Source: Litorimonas sp947503715
GTDB taxonomy: Bacteria; Pseudomonadota; Alphaproteobacteria; Caulobacterales; Maricaulaceae
DNA: 64,000 nucleotides
Assembly: GCF_050271975.1 (NCBI RefSeq)
Contig: NZ_CP189850.1
Coordinates: 2,976,001-3,040,000, forward strand
Direction: 5' to 3'
The position numbers and the translations under genes were made by a program. Below the pieces are notes generated by a model. The model worked only from the letters and a program-made list of their open reading frames with translations, had not been told where the DNA came from and made no database searches. This document shows, piece by piece, positions 16,031-24,382 of the stretch (positions are counted from its first letter, which is position 1; each line of letters starts with the position of its first letter).

Positions 16031-16978
16031 TTAGAATTCGCCGAGCTTGCCTTCGTTTTTGGCCAGCAGGTAATAGAATGTGACACGGTTTTTCATACGC
16101 ATTGGCTTCATCTCGGCACAGACAGCTTTGACTTTTTCCATTGCGGTGTCTTTGTCATCAATGCCCATTTTCTTTTTCATGAAGCCTTTGACGATTGTAT
16201 CGAGTTCCGTCTCATCCGAACAAGACACGTATTTCGCGTCCTTATTCTTCAAAGACGCCCCAAGATATTTTTCAATCTTCGTCACAACAGCGTTGTCAGC
16301 ATCCGCATCAAACTGCTGTGTTGGCTCGAGATAAGCGGACACGCCGTCATCTTTTTTAGCGGCAGCTTTCTTGGCCGGAGCCTTTTTAACGGCCTTGGGC
16401 TTTTCAGCTTTTGGCGCTTTTTCAGCCGGAGCTGCGTCGGCTTTGGCGGCTTTCTTATCAGCTTTGGACACTTTGCCAGAACGGTCCTGCTTCTCGCCTT
16501 TTTTGCGATAGACAGTGTCTTCGTCCAGAACAGTTACGGAGCCTTTGGCCGCTTCGACAGCGGCAATCGCGCCTTTTGTTGCGCCGGAGACGTGAAGCTT
16601 CACGGCCTTCGACACTTTACCTGTACCGATCAGACGAACACCGTCTTTGGCACGGCGGATAACGCCGGCTTCGACGAGGGCCGCTGCATCAAGATCAGTT
16701 TTGCCGTCAATCTTACCGGACTCAATCGCACGATTAATATTGGCAATGCTGAGCTCCTGATATGTCTTGCTGTTTGGCGCGTTAAAGCCACGCTTTGGCA
16801 GACGCATATAGATGGGCATTTGGCCGCCTTCAAAGCCGCCAACTGTCACACCTGAGCGGGACTTCTGACCTTTGACACCGCGGCCACCTGTTTTGCCCTT
16901 GCCAGAGCCGATACCGCGACCAATCCGCTTCTTGCGGTGTGTGGCGCCATCATTATCACTTAGTTCGTTCAAACGCAT
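16031..16978 (-). CDS. rplO: Ribosomal protein L15 with C-terminal DUF2853 domain
   Basis: The first 150 or so residues are a normal L15 (MRLNELSDNDGATHRKKRIG, then GSGKGKTGGRGVKGQKSRSG). A Lys/Ala/Pro-rich linker follows (about 170-220), then about 90 residues matching the DUF2853 family: a VVTKIEKYLG helix, YVSCSDETELDTIVKGFM, and the ending RVTFYYLLAKNEGKLGEF. The total of 315 residues is twice the usual L15. Start at 16978 is set by GAGGA eight bases upstream and by the L15 family opening; a longer frame to 17008 is rejected. The fusion is open with no internal stop. What DUF2853 does on the ribosome is unknown. Confidence 0.92.
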   Translation of the reverse strand: MRLNELSDNDGATHRKKRIGRGIGSGKGKTGGRGVKGQKSRSGVTVGGFEGGQMPIYMRLPKRGFNAPNSKTYQELSIANINRAIESGKIDGKTDLDAAALVEAGVIRRAKDGVRLIGTGKVSKAVKLHVSGATKGAIAAVEAAKGSVTVLDEDTVYRKKGEKQDRSGKVSKADKKAAKADAAPAEKAPKAEKPKAVKKAPAKKAAAKKDDGVSAYLEPTQQFDADADNAVVTKIEKYLGASLKNKDAKYVSCSDETELDTIVKGFMKKKMGIDDKDTAMEKVKAVCAEMKPMRMKNRVTFYYLLAKNEGKLGEF

Positions 16979-17036
16979 TGTACTATCCTCAAGAGGTTTT
17001 TCAGCCAAAGCCCGGCAATGCCGGACTGTGGAGAAA

Positions 17037-17225
17037 CTACTCTTCTACGATTTTTACCATATGGGCGACCTTATTGATCATCCCACGCACGGAAGGTGTG
17101 TCTTCCAAAGTCCGCTGTTTTCCGATGCGTCCCAAGCCGAGACCGACAAGCGTTGCACGCTGGTCAGGTTTACGACGGGTCGCACTGCCGGTTTGGCGAA
17201 CAGTTACTGTTGCTTTTTTAGCCAT
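17037..17225 (-). CDS. rpmD: Large-subunit ribosomal protein L30
   Basis: L30, 62 residues, a small 50S protein. The motifs TVRQTGSATRRKPDQRATLVGLGL and the later MINKVAHMVKIVEE are typical, although the ending is slightly acidic. It lies 2 bases after rpsE and 58 bases before rplO, the normal order of the spc cluster. Absent from some alphaproteobacteria but present here. Confidence 0.96.
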   Translation of the reverse strand: MAKKATVTVRQTGSATRRKPDQRATLVGLGLGRIGKQRTLEDTPSVRGMINKVAHMVKIVEE

Positions 17226-17227
17226 GA

Positions 17228-17833
17228 CTAAGCCTCCGCTCCAGCTACGACAGTTTCAGAAGCCGCATCAAGCGCCTCCGGAGCTGACGCACCATCATTG
17301 CGGCGGTTCACGATCTCGGCGACTTTCTTGCCACGCTTATTCGCGATCGTCCGCGGGCTTTCCATACGCTTGAGCGCATCAAAAGTCGCACGCACCATGT
17401 TGTATGGGTTTGATGTCCCGATAGACTTTGTGACCACGTCCTGAACGCCGAGGCATTCGAGCACAGCCCGCATGGGTCCACCTGCAATAACACCGGTACC
17501 CGGAGGCGCCGCACGCATCACAACTTTACCCGCACCGTGACGTCCGCGGACATCATGATGGAATGTGCGACCTTCGCGCAATGGCACGCGGATCATTGTC
17601 TTTTTGGCTTCTTCCGACGCCTTACGGATCGCTTCCGGCACTTCGCGGGCTTTACCCTTACCGAAGCCGACACGACCTTTTTCATCACCCACGATAACGA
17701 GGGCAGCGAAAGACATATTCCGTCCACCTTTCACAGTCTTGGCAACACGGTTAATGTGAACCAAGCGATCCGTGAATTCGTTATCTACTTCTTCGCGTTT
17801 TCCACCGCGACGGTTGTCTTCTCTACGAGCCAT
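17228..17833 (-). CDS. rpsE: Small-subunit ribosomal protein S5
   Basis: S5, 201 residues, a 30S protein that affects decoding accuracy and helicase activity at the mRNA entry. The N-terminal RNA-binding domain has VHINRVAKTVKGGRNMSF and the C-terminal domain SIGTSNPYNMVRATFDAL. A charged N-terminus and an Ala/Glu-rich tail (SAPEALDAASETVVAGAEA) extend it beyond the E. coli length. It lies 9 bases after rplR. Confidence 0.97.
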   Translation of the reverse strand: MARREDNRRGGKREEVDNEFTDRLVHINRVAKTVKGGRNMSFAALVIVGDEKGRVGFGKGKAREVPEAIRKASEEAKKTMIRVPLREGRTFHHDVRGRHGAGKVVMRAAPPGTGVIAGGPMRAVLECLGVQDVVTKSIGTSNPYNMVRATFDALKRMESPRTIANKRGKKVAEIVNRRNDGASAPEALDAASETVVAGAEA

Positions 17834-17842
17834 AATACGTTC

Positions 17843-18193
17843 CTAGAATTTCAGACCGGCTTCGCGAGCCGCGTCGGCGAGGGCTTTCACCCGGCCGTGA
17901 TAGAGATAAGGTCCACGATCGAACACGATGTCGCCGACTTTCGCCTTTGACGCGCGTTCCGCGATCAGCTTGCCGATGCGCTTTGCCGCTTCGACATCGC
18001 CGCCTTTGGCTGTCTTGTCTTCCAAAGTGGAAGCCGAAGCCAAAGTCGTGCCCGTCACATCGTCGATGATCTGAACGCTGATATTTTTGTTGGACCGGAA
18101 AACCGACAGACGCGGACGTCCATTGGCGTGTTTTTTGAGGCGGCGACGGACGCGTTGCGCGCGACGCTGCATGAGGGAGCGAGAGGATTTCAT
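17843..18193 (-). CDS. rplR: Large-subunit ribosomal protein L18
   Basis: L18, 116 residues, binds 5S rRNA on the central protuberance. Motifs: RRLKKHANGRPRLSVFRSN near the start, KRIGKLIAERA, and the ending VFDRGPYLYHGRVKALADAA. It lies 2 bases after rplF and 9 bases before rpsE. Confidence 0.97.
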   Translation of the reverse strand: MKSSRSLMQRRAQRVRRRLKKHANGRPRLSVFRSNKNISVQIIDDVTGTTLASASTLEDKTAKGGDVEAAKRIGKLIAERASKAKVGDIVFDRGPYLYHGRVKALADAAREAGLKF

Positions 18194-18195
18194 GA

Positions 18196-18729
18196 CTACT
18201 TCTTCTTCCCTTCTTTCATCCGGACATATTCGCCAAGATAACGGACACCCTTACCTTTGTAAGGCTCTGGCTTCCGGTAGGAGCGGATTTCCGCTGCAAC
18301 CTGACCAACCTGCTGCTTATCGATACCTTCGATAATCACCTGAGTCGGCTTTGGTGCGTTAATTGTGATTCCGTCCGGCGCGGCATATTCAACATCGTGA
18401 GAGAACCCAAGCTGCATAGACAGTGTAGACCCTTTCATCTGTGCCCGATAACCAACACCTTTGAGCTGAAGCTCTTTTTTGAAGCCGTTTGACACGCCTT
18501 CAATCATGTTTGCTACCATTGTGCGGGCCATGCCCCACATCGCTTTGGCGTTCTTGTTGCCTTCAACGGGGGAAACGGTGAATTCAGCACCCTCCAATTT
18601 GCCTGTGACAGCATCCGGAAGCGTGAAGCTTAATTCGCCCTTGGCGCCTTTGACTGTGACGTCCTGACCGGATTGGGTCAGTGTGACAGCGACTGGGACC
18701 GTGACGGGGTTTTTACCAATACGTGACAT
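18196..18729 (-). CDS. rplF: Large-subunit ribosomal protein L6
   Basis: L6, 177 residues, near the sarcin-ricin loop of the 50S subunit. The start at 18729 gives the standard opening MSRIGKNPVTVP and has AGGAGGG five bases upstream; the frame open back to 18798 is spurious. The C-terminal signature PEPYKGKGVRYLGEYVRMKE is intact. The start is 10 bases after the rpsH stop. Confidence 0.98.
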   Translation of the reverse strand: MSRIGKNPVTVPVAVTLTQSGQDVTVKGAKGELSFTLPDAVTGKLEGAEFTVSPVEGNKNAKAMWGMARTMVANMIEGVSNGFKKELQLKGVGYRAQMKGSTLSMQLGFSHDVEYAAPDGITINAPKPTQVIIEGIDKQQVGQVAAEIRSYRKPEPYKGKGVRYLGEYVRMKEGKKK

Positions 18730-18739
18730 ATAACCCTCC

Positions 18740-19138
18740 TTACGCGACCTGGCAGAGGACTTCGCCGCCGACATTGTTTTCGCGGGCAGCAGCGTCACTC
18801 ATAACGCCTTTAGGGGTGGACAGGATAGAGATGCCGAGACCATTGCGGACTTGCGGCAACGTCTTGACGGACGAGTAAACGCGACGGCCGGGTTTGGACA
18901 CGCGTTTGATTTCACGGATAACCGCTTCACCTTCGAAATATTTCAATTCGATGGAGAAGGCACGGAAGCCCGCTTCATCTGTTGTTTCGGAATATCCGCG
19001 GATGAAACCTTCATCAGCCAAAACGTCGAGGACGCGGCCGCGCAAGTTTGACGCCGGTGTTATAACCGAAGAGCGGTTACGCATGATGGCGTTACGGATA
19101 CGGGTGAGCATATCACCGAGTGGATCGGAAAAAGACAT
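18740..19138 (-). CDS. rpsH: Small-subunit ribosomal protein S8
   Basis: S8, 132 residues, binds helix 21 of 16S rRNA and in E. coli also represses the spc operon by binding its mRNA. Motifs: SDPLGDMLTRIRNA at the start and the C-terminal STPKGVMSDAAARENNVGGEVLC, close to the usual GG(E/T)xLCxVW ending, here finishing QVA. It lies between rpsN and rplF. Confidence 0.97.
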   Translation of the reverse strand: MSFSDPLGDMLTRIRNAIMRNRSSVITPASNLRGRVLDVLADEGFIRGYSETTDEAGFRAFSIELKYFEGEAVIREIKRVSKPGRRVYSSVKTLPQVRNGLGISILSTPKGVMSDAAARENNVGGEVLCQVA

Positions 19139-19150
19139 TCTGTTTCCTCC

Positions 19151-19456
19151 CTACCAGCTGGATTTCGTGAGACCCGGGATCAGGCCGATAGAACCCAGAT
19201 CACGGATGGCGATACGGGACATTTTCATTTTACGATAGTAACCGCGCGGACGCCCGGTGACCTGACAACGGTTGCGAACGCGTGTCTCAGCAGAGTTACG
19301 CGGGAGTGCCGCGAGTTTCAGCTGAGCGGCAAAACGCTCTTCGACCGGAAGGTCTTTGTCGCGAGCTGTGTCTTTCAAGAGAGCACGTTTCGCGGCATAT
19401 TTCGCAACGAGGCGCTGGCGCTTCAAATTGCGTTCGACTGCACTGACTTTAGCCAT
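19151..19456 (-). CDS. rpsN: Small-subunit ribosomal protein S14 (zinc-free form)
   Basis: S14, 101 residues, the long form without a zinc finger: only one cysteine is present, in RNRCQVTGRPRGYYRKMKMS. The ending IGLIPGLTKSSW is diagnostic. It follows rplE with a 78-base gap in which nothing notable is seen, and precedes rpsH by 12 bases. Confidence 0.98.
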   Translation of the reverse strand: MAKVSAVERNLKRQRLVAKYAAKRALLKDTARDKDLPVEERFAAQLKLAALPRNSAETRVRNRCQVTGRPRGYYRKMKMSRIAIRDLGSIGLIPGLTKSSW

Positions 19457-19534
19457 TCAATCTATTCCTTTTTCAAGTTGCTGGGCCTCTTTCAAAGACC
19501 CGCTCGACTTACTGCGTTCGTTTGGTCGTTTCGC

Positions 19535-20089
19535 TCAGTTGCGGAACGGGAACCCAAACGCGGCCAGCAATGCCTTGGCTTCTTCATCTGTTTTGGCGCT
19601 GGTTTGCACCACGATATCCATACCGCGTGTTCCCTCGACCTTATCATAGTCAATTTCAGGGAAGACGATATGCTCTTTCAGGCCCATGGCATAATTGCCA
19701 TTACCATCAAAACTTTTACCATTCAGGCCGCGAAAGTCACGAACGCGTGGCAGCGCCACGTTTGTCAGACGATCAAGAAATTCATACATCTTGTCGCGAC
19801 GCAGCGTCACTTTGGCACCAATCACCATACCGTCACGGAGCTTAAAGCCCGCAATGGAGTTCTTGGCGACAGTTGGCACAGGCTTTTGGCCGGCGATCAA
19901 TTCCATTTCTTCGATGGCGGCTGTGACTTTCTTCTTGTCAGCAACGCCTTCACCGAGACCCATATTCAGGACGACTTTTTCAATCGCCGGGATCTGCATG
20001 GAGTTGGAATATTTAAACTGATCCTGCATCTTGCCACGAATTTCGCTCGTGTAGAGTTCGGCCAGGCGGGGTGTATACGGCTTAGCCAT
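19535..20089 (-). CDS. rplE: Large-subunit ribosomal protein L5
   Basis: L5, 184 residues, binds 5S rRNA and bridges to the 30S head. Motifs: KVVLNMGLGE, AGQKPVPTVAKNSIAGFKLR, and RGMDIVVQTSAKTDEEAKALL near the end. It overlaps the end of rplX by 8 bases, which suggests translational coupling. Confidence 0.98.
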   Translation of the reverse strand: MAKPYTPRLAELYTSEIRGKMQDQFKYSNSMQIPAIEKVVLNMGLGEGVADKKKVTAAIEEMELIAGQKPVPTVAKNSIAGFKLRDGMVIGAKVTLRRDKMYEFLDRLTNVALPRVRDFRGLNGKSFDGNGNYAMGLKEHIVFPEIDYDKVEGTRGMDIVVQTSAKTDEEAKALLAAFGFPFRN

Positions 20090-20402
20090 CGATGACTTCT
20101 CCCGATTTCTTGGCCACGCGGACCTTTTTGCCGTCTTTCAGAACCTTGAAACCCACGCGTGTCGGAACATCGTCTTTTGGATCGATATGCGCGACGTTAG
20201 AAACGTGAATTGGTGCTTCAAACTGTTGAATTCCGCCATCAGGGTCAGCCTGTGACGGCTTGACGTGACGCTTCATCAGGCGAACGCCTTTGACAACGAC
20301 GCGCTCATCCTTTGGAGAAACCTTAAGGACTTCGCCTTTGCGACCTTTATCGGCGCCCGACAGGACAACGACATAATCGCCTTTTTTGATCTTGGCAGCC
20401 AT
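20082..20402 (-). CDS. rplX: Large-subunit ribosomal protein L24
   Basis: L24, 106 residues, an early assembly protein of the 50S subunit with a KOW domain: KIKKGDYVVVLSGADKGRKG at the N-terminus, followed by VVKGVRLMKRHVKPS. It is 2 bases after rplN and overlaps the start of rplE by 8 bases. Confidence 0.98.
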   Translation of the reverse strand: MAAKIKKGDYVVVLSGADKGRKGEVLKVSPKDERVVVKGVRLMKRHVKPSQADPDGGIQQFEAPIHVSNVAHIDPKDDVPTRVGFKVLKDGKKVRVAKKSGEVIDG

Positions 20403-20404
20403 GA

Positions 20405-20788
20405 CTACAGGACCTCTGGTGCGAGCGAGACGATCTTCATCAGATTTTTTGTCGGGCCTGACTTGGCGCGAAGCTCGCGCGGCACAGGGCCAAAAATCCG
20501 CGTTCCGAGCGGTTCGCCATTTGTATTGATGATGACAGCAGCATTGCCGTCAAAACGGATAACGGAACCATCGGCGCGTTGGATGTCCTTACGGACACGC
20601 ACAACAACAGCGCGACGGACGTCACCCTTTTTCACTTTACCACGCGGCTGAGCCTCTTTCACGGAGACGACAATAATGTCGCCCACGCTGGCGTAGCGGC
20701 GCTTGGATCCGCCCAGTACTTTGATGCACTGAACGCGACGGGCACCGGAATTATCGGCGACGTCGAGGTTGGATTGCATTTGAATCAT
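20405..20788 (-). CDS. rplN: Large-subunit ribosomal protein L14
   Basis: L14, 127 residues (usual 122). The opening MIQMQSNLDVADNSGARRVQ and the ending NLMKIVSLAPEVL are diagnostic; SVKEAQPRGKVKKGDV is the central loop that contacts 23S rRNA. The gene starts 38 bases after rpsQ and is followed by rplX at 2 bases. Confidence 0.98.
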   Translation of the reverse strand: MIQMQSNLDVADNSGARRVQCIKVLGGSKRRYASVGDIIVVSVKEAQPRGKVKKGDVRRAVVVRVRKDIQRADGSVIRFDGNAAVIINTNGEPLGTRIFGPVPRELRAKSGPTKNLMKIVSLAPEVL

Positions 20789-20826
20789 GCGATTCTCCTA
20801 AGCTTGGCAGTTTCACCGCCGGGAAT

Positions 20827-21060
20827 TTATTTCCCGGTGACGACTTCCCAGGTCTTCAATTTCGATTTTGGCGGGCATTCAATGATGCGCACCTGCTCGC
20901 CCACTTTGATCGCATTGCTCTCATCATGTGCGTGATACTTTTTTGTCCGGCGGATCGTTTTCTTCAGCAGCGGGTGCAGAAAAGAACGCTCGACTTTGAC
21001 AACAACAGTTTTGTCAGTCTTGTCGGAAACAACGACGCCTTGCAGAATACGTTTAGGCAT
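20827..21060 (-). CDS. rpsQ: Small-subunit ribosomal protein S17
   Basis: S17, 77 residues, an early 16S rRNA-binding protein with an OB fold. Motifs: LQGVVVSDKTDKTVVVKVER, KYHAHDESNAIKVGE and RIIECPPKSKLKTWEVV. It is 3 bases after rpmC. Confidence 0.98.
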   Translation of the reverse strand: MPKRILQGVVVSDKTDKTVVVKVERSFLHPLLKKTIRRTKKYHAHDESNAIKVGEQVRIIECPPKSKLKTWEVVTGK

Positions 21061-21063
21061 GAC

Positions 21064-21270
21064 TTACGCCTTCTTCTTGTCGGCTGATTTTGCTTCAGCC
21101 TGGATTGTCTTGATGCGGGCGATGTCACGACGGACCTGACGCACGCGCGCGGTCTTCTCGAGCTGGCCGGTAGCATCCTGGAAGCGCAGGTTGAACTGCT
21201 CTTTCTTCAGCTTGAGCAACTCGTCCGTGACCTGGTCGGCGGATAATGCGCGGATATCTTCAGCTTTCAT
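21064..21270 (-). CDS. rpmC: Large-subunit ribosomal protein L29
   Basis: L29, 68 residues, at the polypeptide exit tunnel and part of the SRP and trigger-factor dock. The start at 21270 gives MKAEDIRALSADQVTDEL and has AGGAG seven bases upstream; the frame open further back to 21435 is spurious. The motif KKEQFNLRFQDATGQLE is typical, and the C-terminus is Lys/Ala-rich. Confidence 0.97.
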   Translation of the reverse strand: MKAEDIRALSADQVTDELLKLKKEQFNLRFQDATGQLEKTARVRQVRRDIARIKTIQAEAKSADKKKA

Positions 21271-21280
21271 GATCGCTCTC

Positions 21281-21703
21281 CTATTCCGGCTTTTCACCAG
21301 GACGCATGACGATTTTCGTCCGCACTGGCAATTTGGCAGCGCCGAGACGCAGCGCTTCACGCGCGACTTCGTCGGACACGCCGTCAATTTCAAACATGAT
21401 ACGACCCGGCTTGACCTTGGCCGCCCAGAATTCAACAGAACCTTTACCTTTACCCATACGGACTTCGGTCGGTTTCTTCGTCACAGGCACATCAGGGAAG
21501 ATGCGGATCCAGACCCGTCCGGCCCGTTTCATGTGACGCGTGATCGCACGACGTGTTGCCTCGATCTGGCGCGCAGTAACACGCTCCGCATCGAGAGACT
21601 TGAGGCCGTAAGACCCGAAGTTCAGCGCCGTGCCACCTTTGGCCATGCCCTTGATCCGGCCCTTATGGGCTTTCCGGAATTTTGTACGTTTTGGCTGTAA
21701 CAT
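21281..21703 (-). CDS. rplP: Large-subunit ribosomal protein L16
   Basis: L16, 140 residues, organises tRNA sites on the 50S subunit. It opens MLQPKRTKFRKAHKGRIKGM and has the signature MGKGKGSVEFWAAKVKPGRI with EVAREALRLGAAKLPVRT. It lies between rpsC (16 bases) and rpmC (10 bases). Confidence 0.98.
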   Translation of the reverse strand: MLQPKRTKFRKAHKGRIKGMAKGGTALNFGSYGLKSLDAERVTARQIEATRRAITRHMKRAGRVWIRIFPDVPVTKKPTEVRMGKGKGSVEFWAAKVKPGRIMFEIDGVSDEVAREALRLGAAKLPVRTKIVMRPGEKPE

Positions 21704-21719
21704 TGCTCTTAGCCCTTAC

Positions 21720-22463
21720 TTAATTTGTACGCGCCGGACGACGACCGCCTTGGCGGTCATTCCGGTTGCGATCATTCCCGCGCGAGCGTGTATCGCCCTG
21801 CTCGGTCATGCGTTTCTCGTGAGCGTAAGGATCATTTTCCATGATCTCGCCCTTATTGATCCAGACCTTGATGCCAATGATACCCATGGCCGTCATCGCG
21901 CGGGCTGTCCCGTAATCGATGTCAGCGCGCATGGTGTGCAAAGGCACGGACCCTTCGTGATACTGTTCAACACGTGCGATTTCAGCACCGCCGAGACGAC
22001 CACCAAGTTTAATCTTACAACCAATAGCACCCATACGCATCGCGCTTTGAAGCGACCGCTTCATGGCACGACGGAAAGACACGCGACGCTCAAGCTGTTG
22101 CGCGATACCGTCAGCAACGAGATAGGCATCAACTTCCGGCTTACGAACTTCGACGAGGTTGATGAAGACTTCGCCGTCAACCATGGAGGCAACCTTCTTG
22201 CGAAGAACCTCGATATCGGAGCCTTTTTTACCGATCACAACACCCGGACGCGCCGTGTAGATTGTGATGCGACATGTTTTATGTGGACGCTCAATAACAA
22301 TACGGGAGACTGAAGCATTCTTCAGTTCACTCATCAGGAACGCGCGAATAGCGAGATCTTGATGCAACAATTCGCCATATTCGGACGTGTTTGCGTACCA
22401 ACGTGATGACCATGTCCGGTTGATACCGAGACGCAAGCCAATTGGATTAATCTTCTGACCCAT
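21720..22463 (-). CDS. rpsC: Small-subunit ribosomal protein S3
   Basis: S3, 247 residues, at the mRNA entry of the 30S subunit. It opens MGQKINPIGLRLGINRTW, has the KH motif PGVVIGKKGSDIEVLRK, and a C-terminal domain with GCKIKLGGRLGGAEIAR. The tail is very rich in Arg, Asn and Asp (RSRGNDRNRNDRQGGRRPAR), an extension common in alphaproteobacteria. Its start codon shares one base with the rplV stop. Confidence 0.98.
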   Translation of the reverse strand: MGQKINPIGLRLGINRTWSSRWYANTSEYGELLHQDLAIRAFLMSELKNASVSRIVIERPHKTCRITIYTARPGVVIGKKGSDIEVLRKKVASMVDGEVFINLVEVRKPEVDAYLVADGIAQQLERRVSFRRAMKRSLQSAMRMGAIGCKIKLGGRLGGAEIARVEQYHEGSVPLHTMRADIDYGTARAMTAMGIIGIKVWINKGEIMENDPYAHEKRMTEQGDTRSRGNDRNRNDRQGGRRPARTN

Positions 22464-22942
22464 TACGCGGCCTCACTTGTCTTAGCTGACTTTTTAGCCT
22501 CTTTTTCGATCGCCGCGTTTTTAGCAGCTTTCTTACCGGCTTTTTTGTCTTTCATCGCCTCATATTCAGCATCATCAACTTCTTTGACGATGATCGTCAA
22601 TTCAGAGAACGGCTTCAGGATACGGGCACCACGACCACGGGCACGGGCACGGAAACGCTTCATGACGAAGTTCTTGCCGACATAAGCTTCAGAAACGATC
22701 AAACTATCAATATCGAGACCATGATTATTCTCGGCATTGGCAATCGCGCTTTCGAGCACTTTTTTTACGTCGTTAGAAATACGCTTATGCGAGAATTGAA
22801 GATCAGCCAGAGCTGTTTCAACACGTTTGCCGCGGATAAGCTGCGCAACGAGGTTCAACTTTTGTGGGCTCGTCCGGATCATGCGGAGCTTCGCGCGCGC
22901 CTCTTTGTCGCCGACGCGACGGGGATTTTTTTGCTTGGCCAT
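22463..22942 (-). CDS. rplV: Large-subunit ribosomal protein L22
   Basis: L22, 159 residues, lines the exit tunnel with its beta-hairpin. Motifs: KLNLVAQLIRGKRVETAL, ANAENNHGLDIDSL and KRFRARARGRGARI. The core ends near residue 125; the remainder is a Lys/Ala-rich tail (KKAGKKAAKNAAIEKEAKKS) that is longer than in E. coli. It is 5 bases after rpsS. Confidence 0.97.
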   Translation of the reverse strand: MAKQKNPRRVGDKEARAKLRMIRTSPQKLNLVAQLIRGKRVETALADLQFSHKRISNDVKKVLESAIANAENNHGLDIDSLIVSEAYVGKNFVMKRFRARARGRGARILKPFSELTIIVKEVDDAEYEAMKDKKAGKKAAKNAAIEKEAKKSAKTSEAA

Positions 22943-22947
22943 GACGT

Positions 22948-23226
22948 CTACTTCCGCTTGGCTTTTTTATCGGCCAAGTGACCATAATAAGTCCGCGTCG
23001 GTGCAAATTCACCGAGCTTGTGACCTACCATGTCCTCGTCAATTGTGACGGGCACGAATTTTTGACCATTATGAACCTGAAAGGACAGACCCACAAAAGA
23101 TGGCATGATTGTCGAACGACGCGACCAGGTTTTGATCGGCTTATGACGCGACTCGGCGCGTGTCGCTTCGGCTTTTTTCAGGAGGTATCCGTCAACAAAC
23201 GGACCTTTCCAAACTGAACGTGGCAT
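22948..23226 (-). CDS. rpsS: Small-subunit ribosomal protein S19
   Basis: S19, 92 residues, in the head of the 30S subunit near the A-site finger. It opens MPRSVWKGPFVDGYLLKKAE and contains IKTWSRRSTIMPSFVG and the ending KLGEFAPTRTYYGH. It is 12 bases after rplB. Confidence 0.98.
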   Translation of the reverse strand: MPRSVWKGPFVDGYLLKKAEATRAESRHKPIKTWSRRSTIMPSFVGLSFQVHNGQKFVPVTIDEDMVGHKLGEFAPTRTYYGHLADKKAKRK

Positions 23227-23238
23227 GTTCCGCGCTCC

Positions 23239-24075
23239 CTAGCGTTTTTTCTTCGCGTGGCGCGAACGAATGATGAATTTATCAGTAGCTTTATTCGAGC
23301 GCGTTTTCGCACCCTTAGTCGGCTTACCCCAAGGCGTCACAGGATGACGACCACCGGATGTCCGGCCTTCACCACCACCGTGAGGGTGATCAACTGGGTT
23401 CATGGCCACGCCGCGAACTTGCGGGCGCTTACCAAGCCAGCGTTTCCGCCCGGCTTTACCAAGATTGATGTTCATGTGATCCGGGTTGGACACCGCACCG
23501 ACCGTCGCGAGACAAGTCTGGTGAACCATCCGCATTTCGCCGGATTTCAGGCGAACCTGAGCGTAACCTTCGGACCGACCGACGAGTTGCGCATAAGCAC
23601 CTGCCGAACGGGCCAATTGACCACCTTTGCCGGGCTTGAGCTCGACATTGTGAATAATCGTCCCGACAGGCATGACGCGAAGCGGCATTGTATTACCCGG
23701 CTTCACATCCGCGCGGGCAGAGGAGATAACCGTGTCACCGACAGCCAAGCGCTGTGGCGCGAGAATGTAGGACTTTTCACCGTCTTTATATTGGATCAGC
23801 GCGATAAAGGCCGTGCGGTTCGGATCATATTCCAGACGCAAGACTTCCGCCGTCATATCCAGCTTCGTGCGCTTGAAATCAATCATACGGTAAAGGCGCT
23901 TATGGCCACCACCTTGACGGCGCATCGTGATGCGACCTGTATTGTTCCGACCACCGGACTTTGTCAGACCATGTGTCAGTGATTTTTCTGGACGACCCTT
24001 GTGAAGCTCCGAGCGGTCAACCTGCACAAGGTGACGACGCGAAGGGGAAGTCGGGTTGAAAGTCTTTAATGCCAT
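23239..24075 (-). CDS. rplB: Large-subunit ribosomal protein L2
   Basis: L2, 278 residues, near the peptidyl-transferase centre and needed for subunit joining. The start at 24075 gives MALKTFNPTSPSRRHLVQVD; the upstream codons in the same frame are outside the family. The signature RGVAMNPVDHPHGGGEGRTS, with the histidine important for activity, is intact, as is the basic tail. Confidence 0.98.
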   Translation of the reverse strand: MALKTFNPTSPSRRHLVQVDRSELHKGRPEKSLTHGLTKSGGRNNTGRITMRRQGGGHKRLYRMIDFKRTKLDMTAEVLRLEYDPNRTAFIALIQYKDGEKSYILAPQRLAVGDTVISSARADVKPGNTMPLRVMPVGTIIHNVELKPGKGGQLARSAGAYAQLVGRSEGYAQVRLKSGEMRMVHQTCLATVGAVSNPDHMNINLGKAGRKRWLGKRPQVRGVAMNPVDHPHGGGEGRTSGGRHPVTPWGKPTKGAKTRSNKATDKFIIRSRHAKKKR

Positions 24076-24085
24076 GTCGTGACCC

Positions 24086-24382
24086 CTACAATCCGGTCGC
24101 GATATCAATGCTGTCGCCGTCTTTTAACGTGACGATAGCTTTTTTGATATCATTGCGGCGACCAGGGCGACCCCGGAAGCGCTTGGTTTTACCCTTGACG
24201 CGCATCGTATTGACGGCGGTGACGGAAACGCTGAACAATTGCTCAATCGCCTCTTTAATCGCGGGCTTGGACGCGCTCAACGGCACCTCAAAAACAACCT
24301 GGTTGTTTTCGGCGACGATGGTCGTCTTCTCAGTGATAATCGGTGCTGTGACCGTATCGTAATGACGGGCTGCGACGCTCAT
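24086..24382 (-). CDS. rplW: Large-subunit ribosomal protein L23
   Basis: L23, 98 residues, the main docking site for trigger factor and SRP at the tunnel exit. Motifs: APIITEKTTIVAENNQVVFE and the loop VKGKTKRFRGRPGRRNDIKK. Its start overlaps the rplD stop by 4 bases (ATGA), implying coupled translation. Confidence 0.98.
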   Translation of the reverse strand: MSVAARHYDTVTAPIITEKTTIVAENNQVVFEVPLSASKPAIKEAIEQLFSVSVTAVNTMRVKGKTKRFRGRPGRRNDIKKAIVTLKDGDSIDIATGL

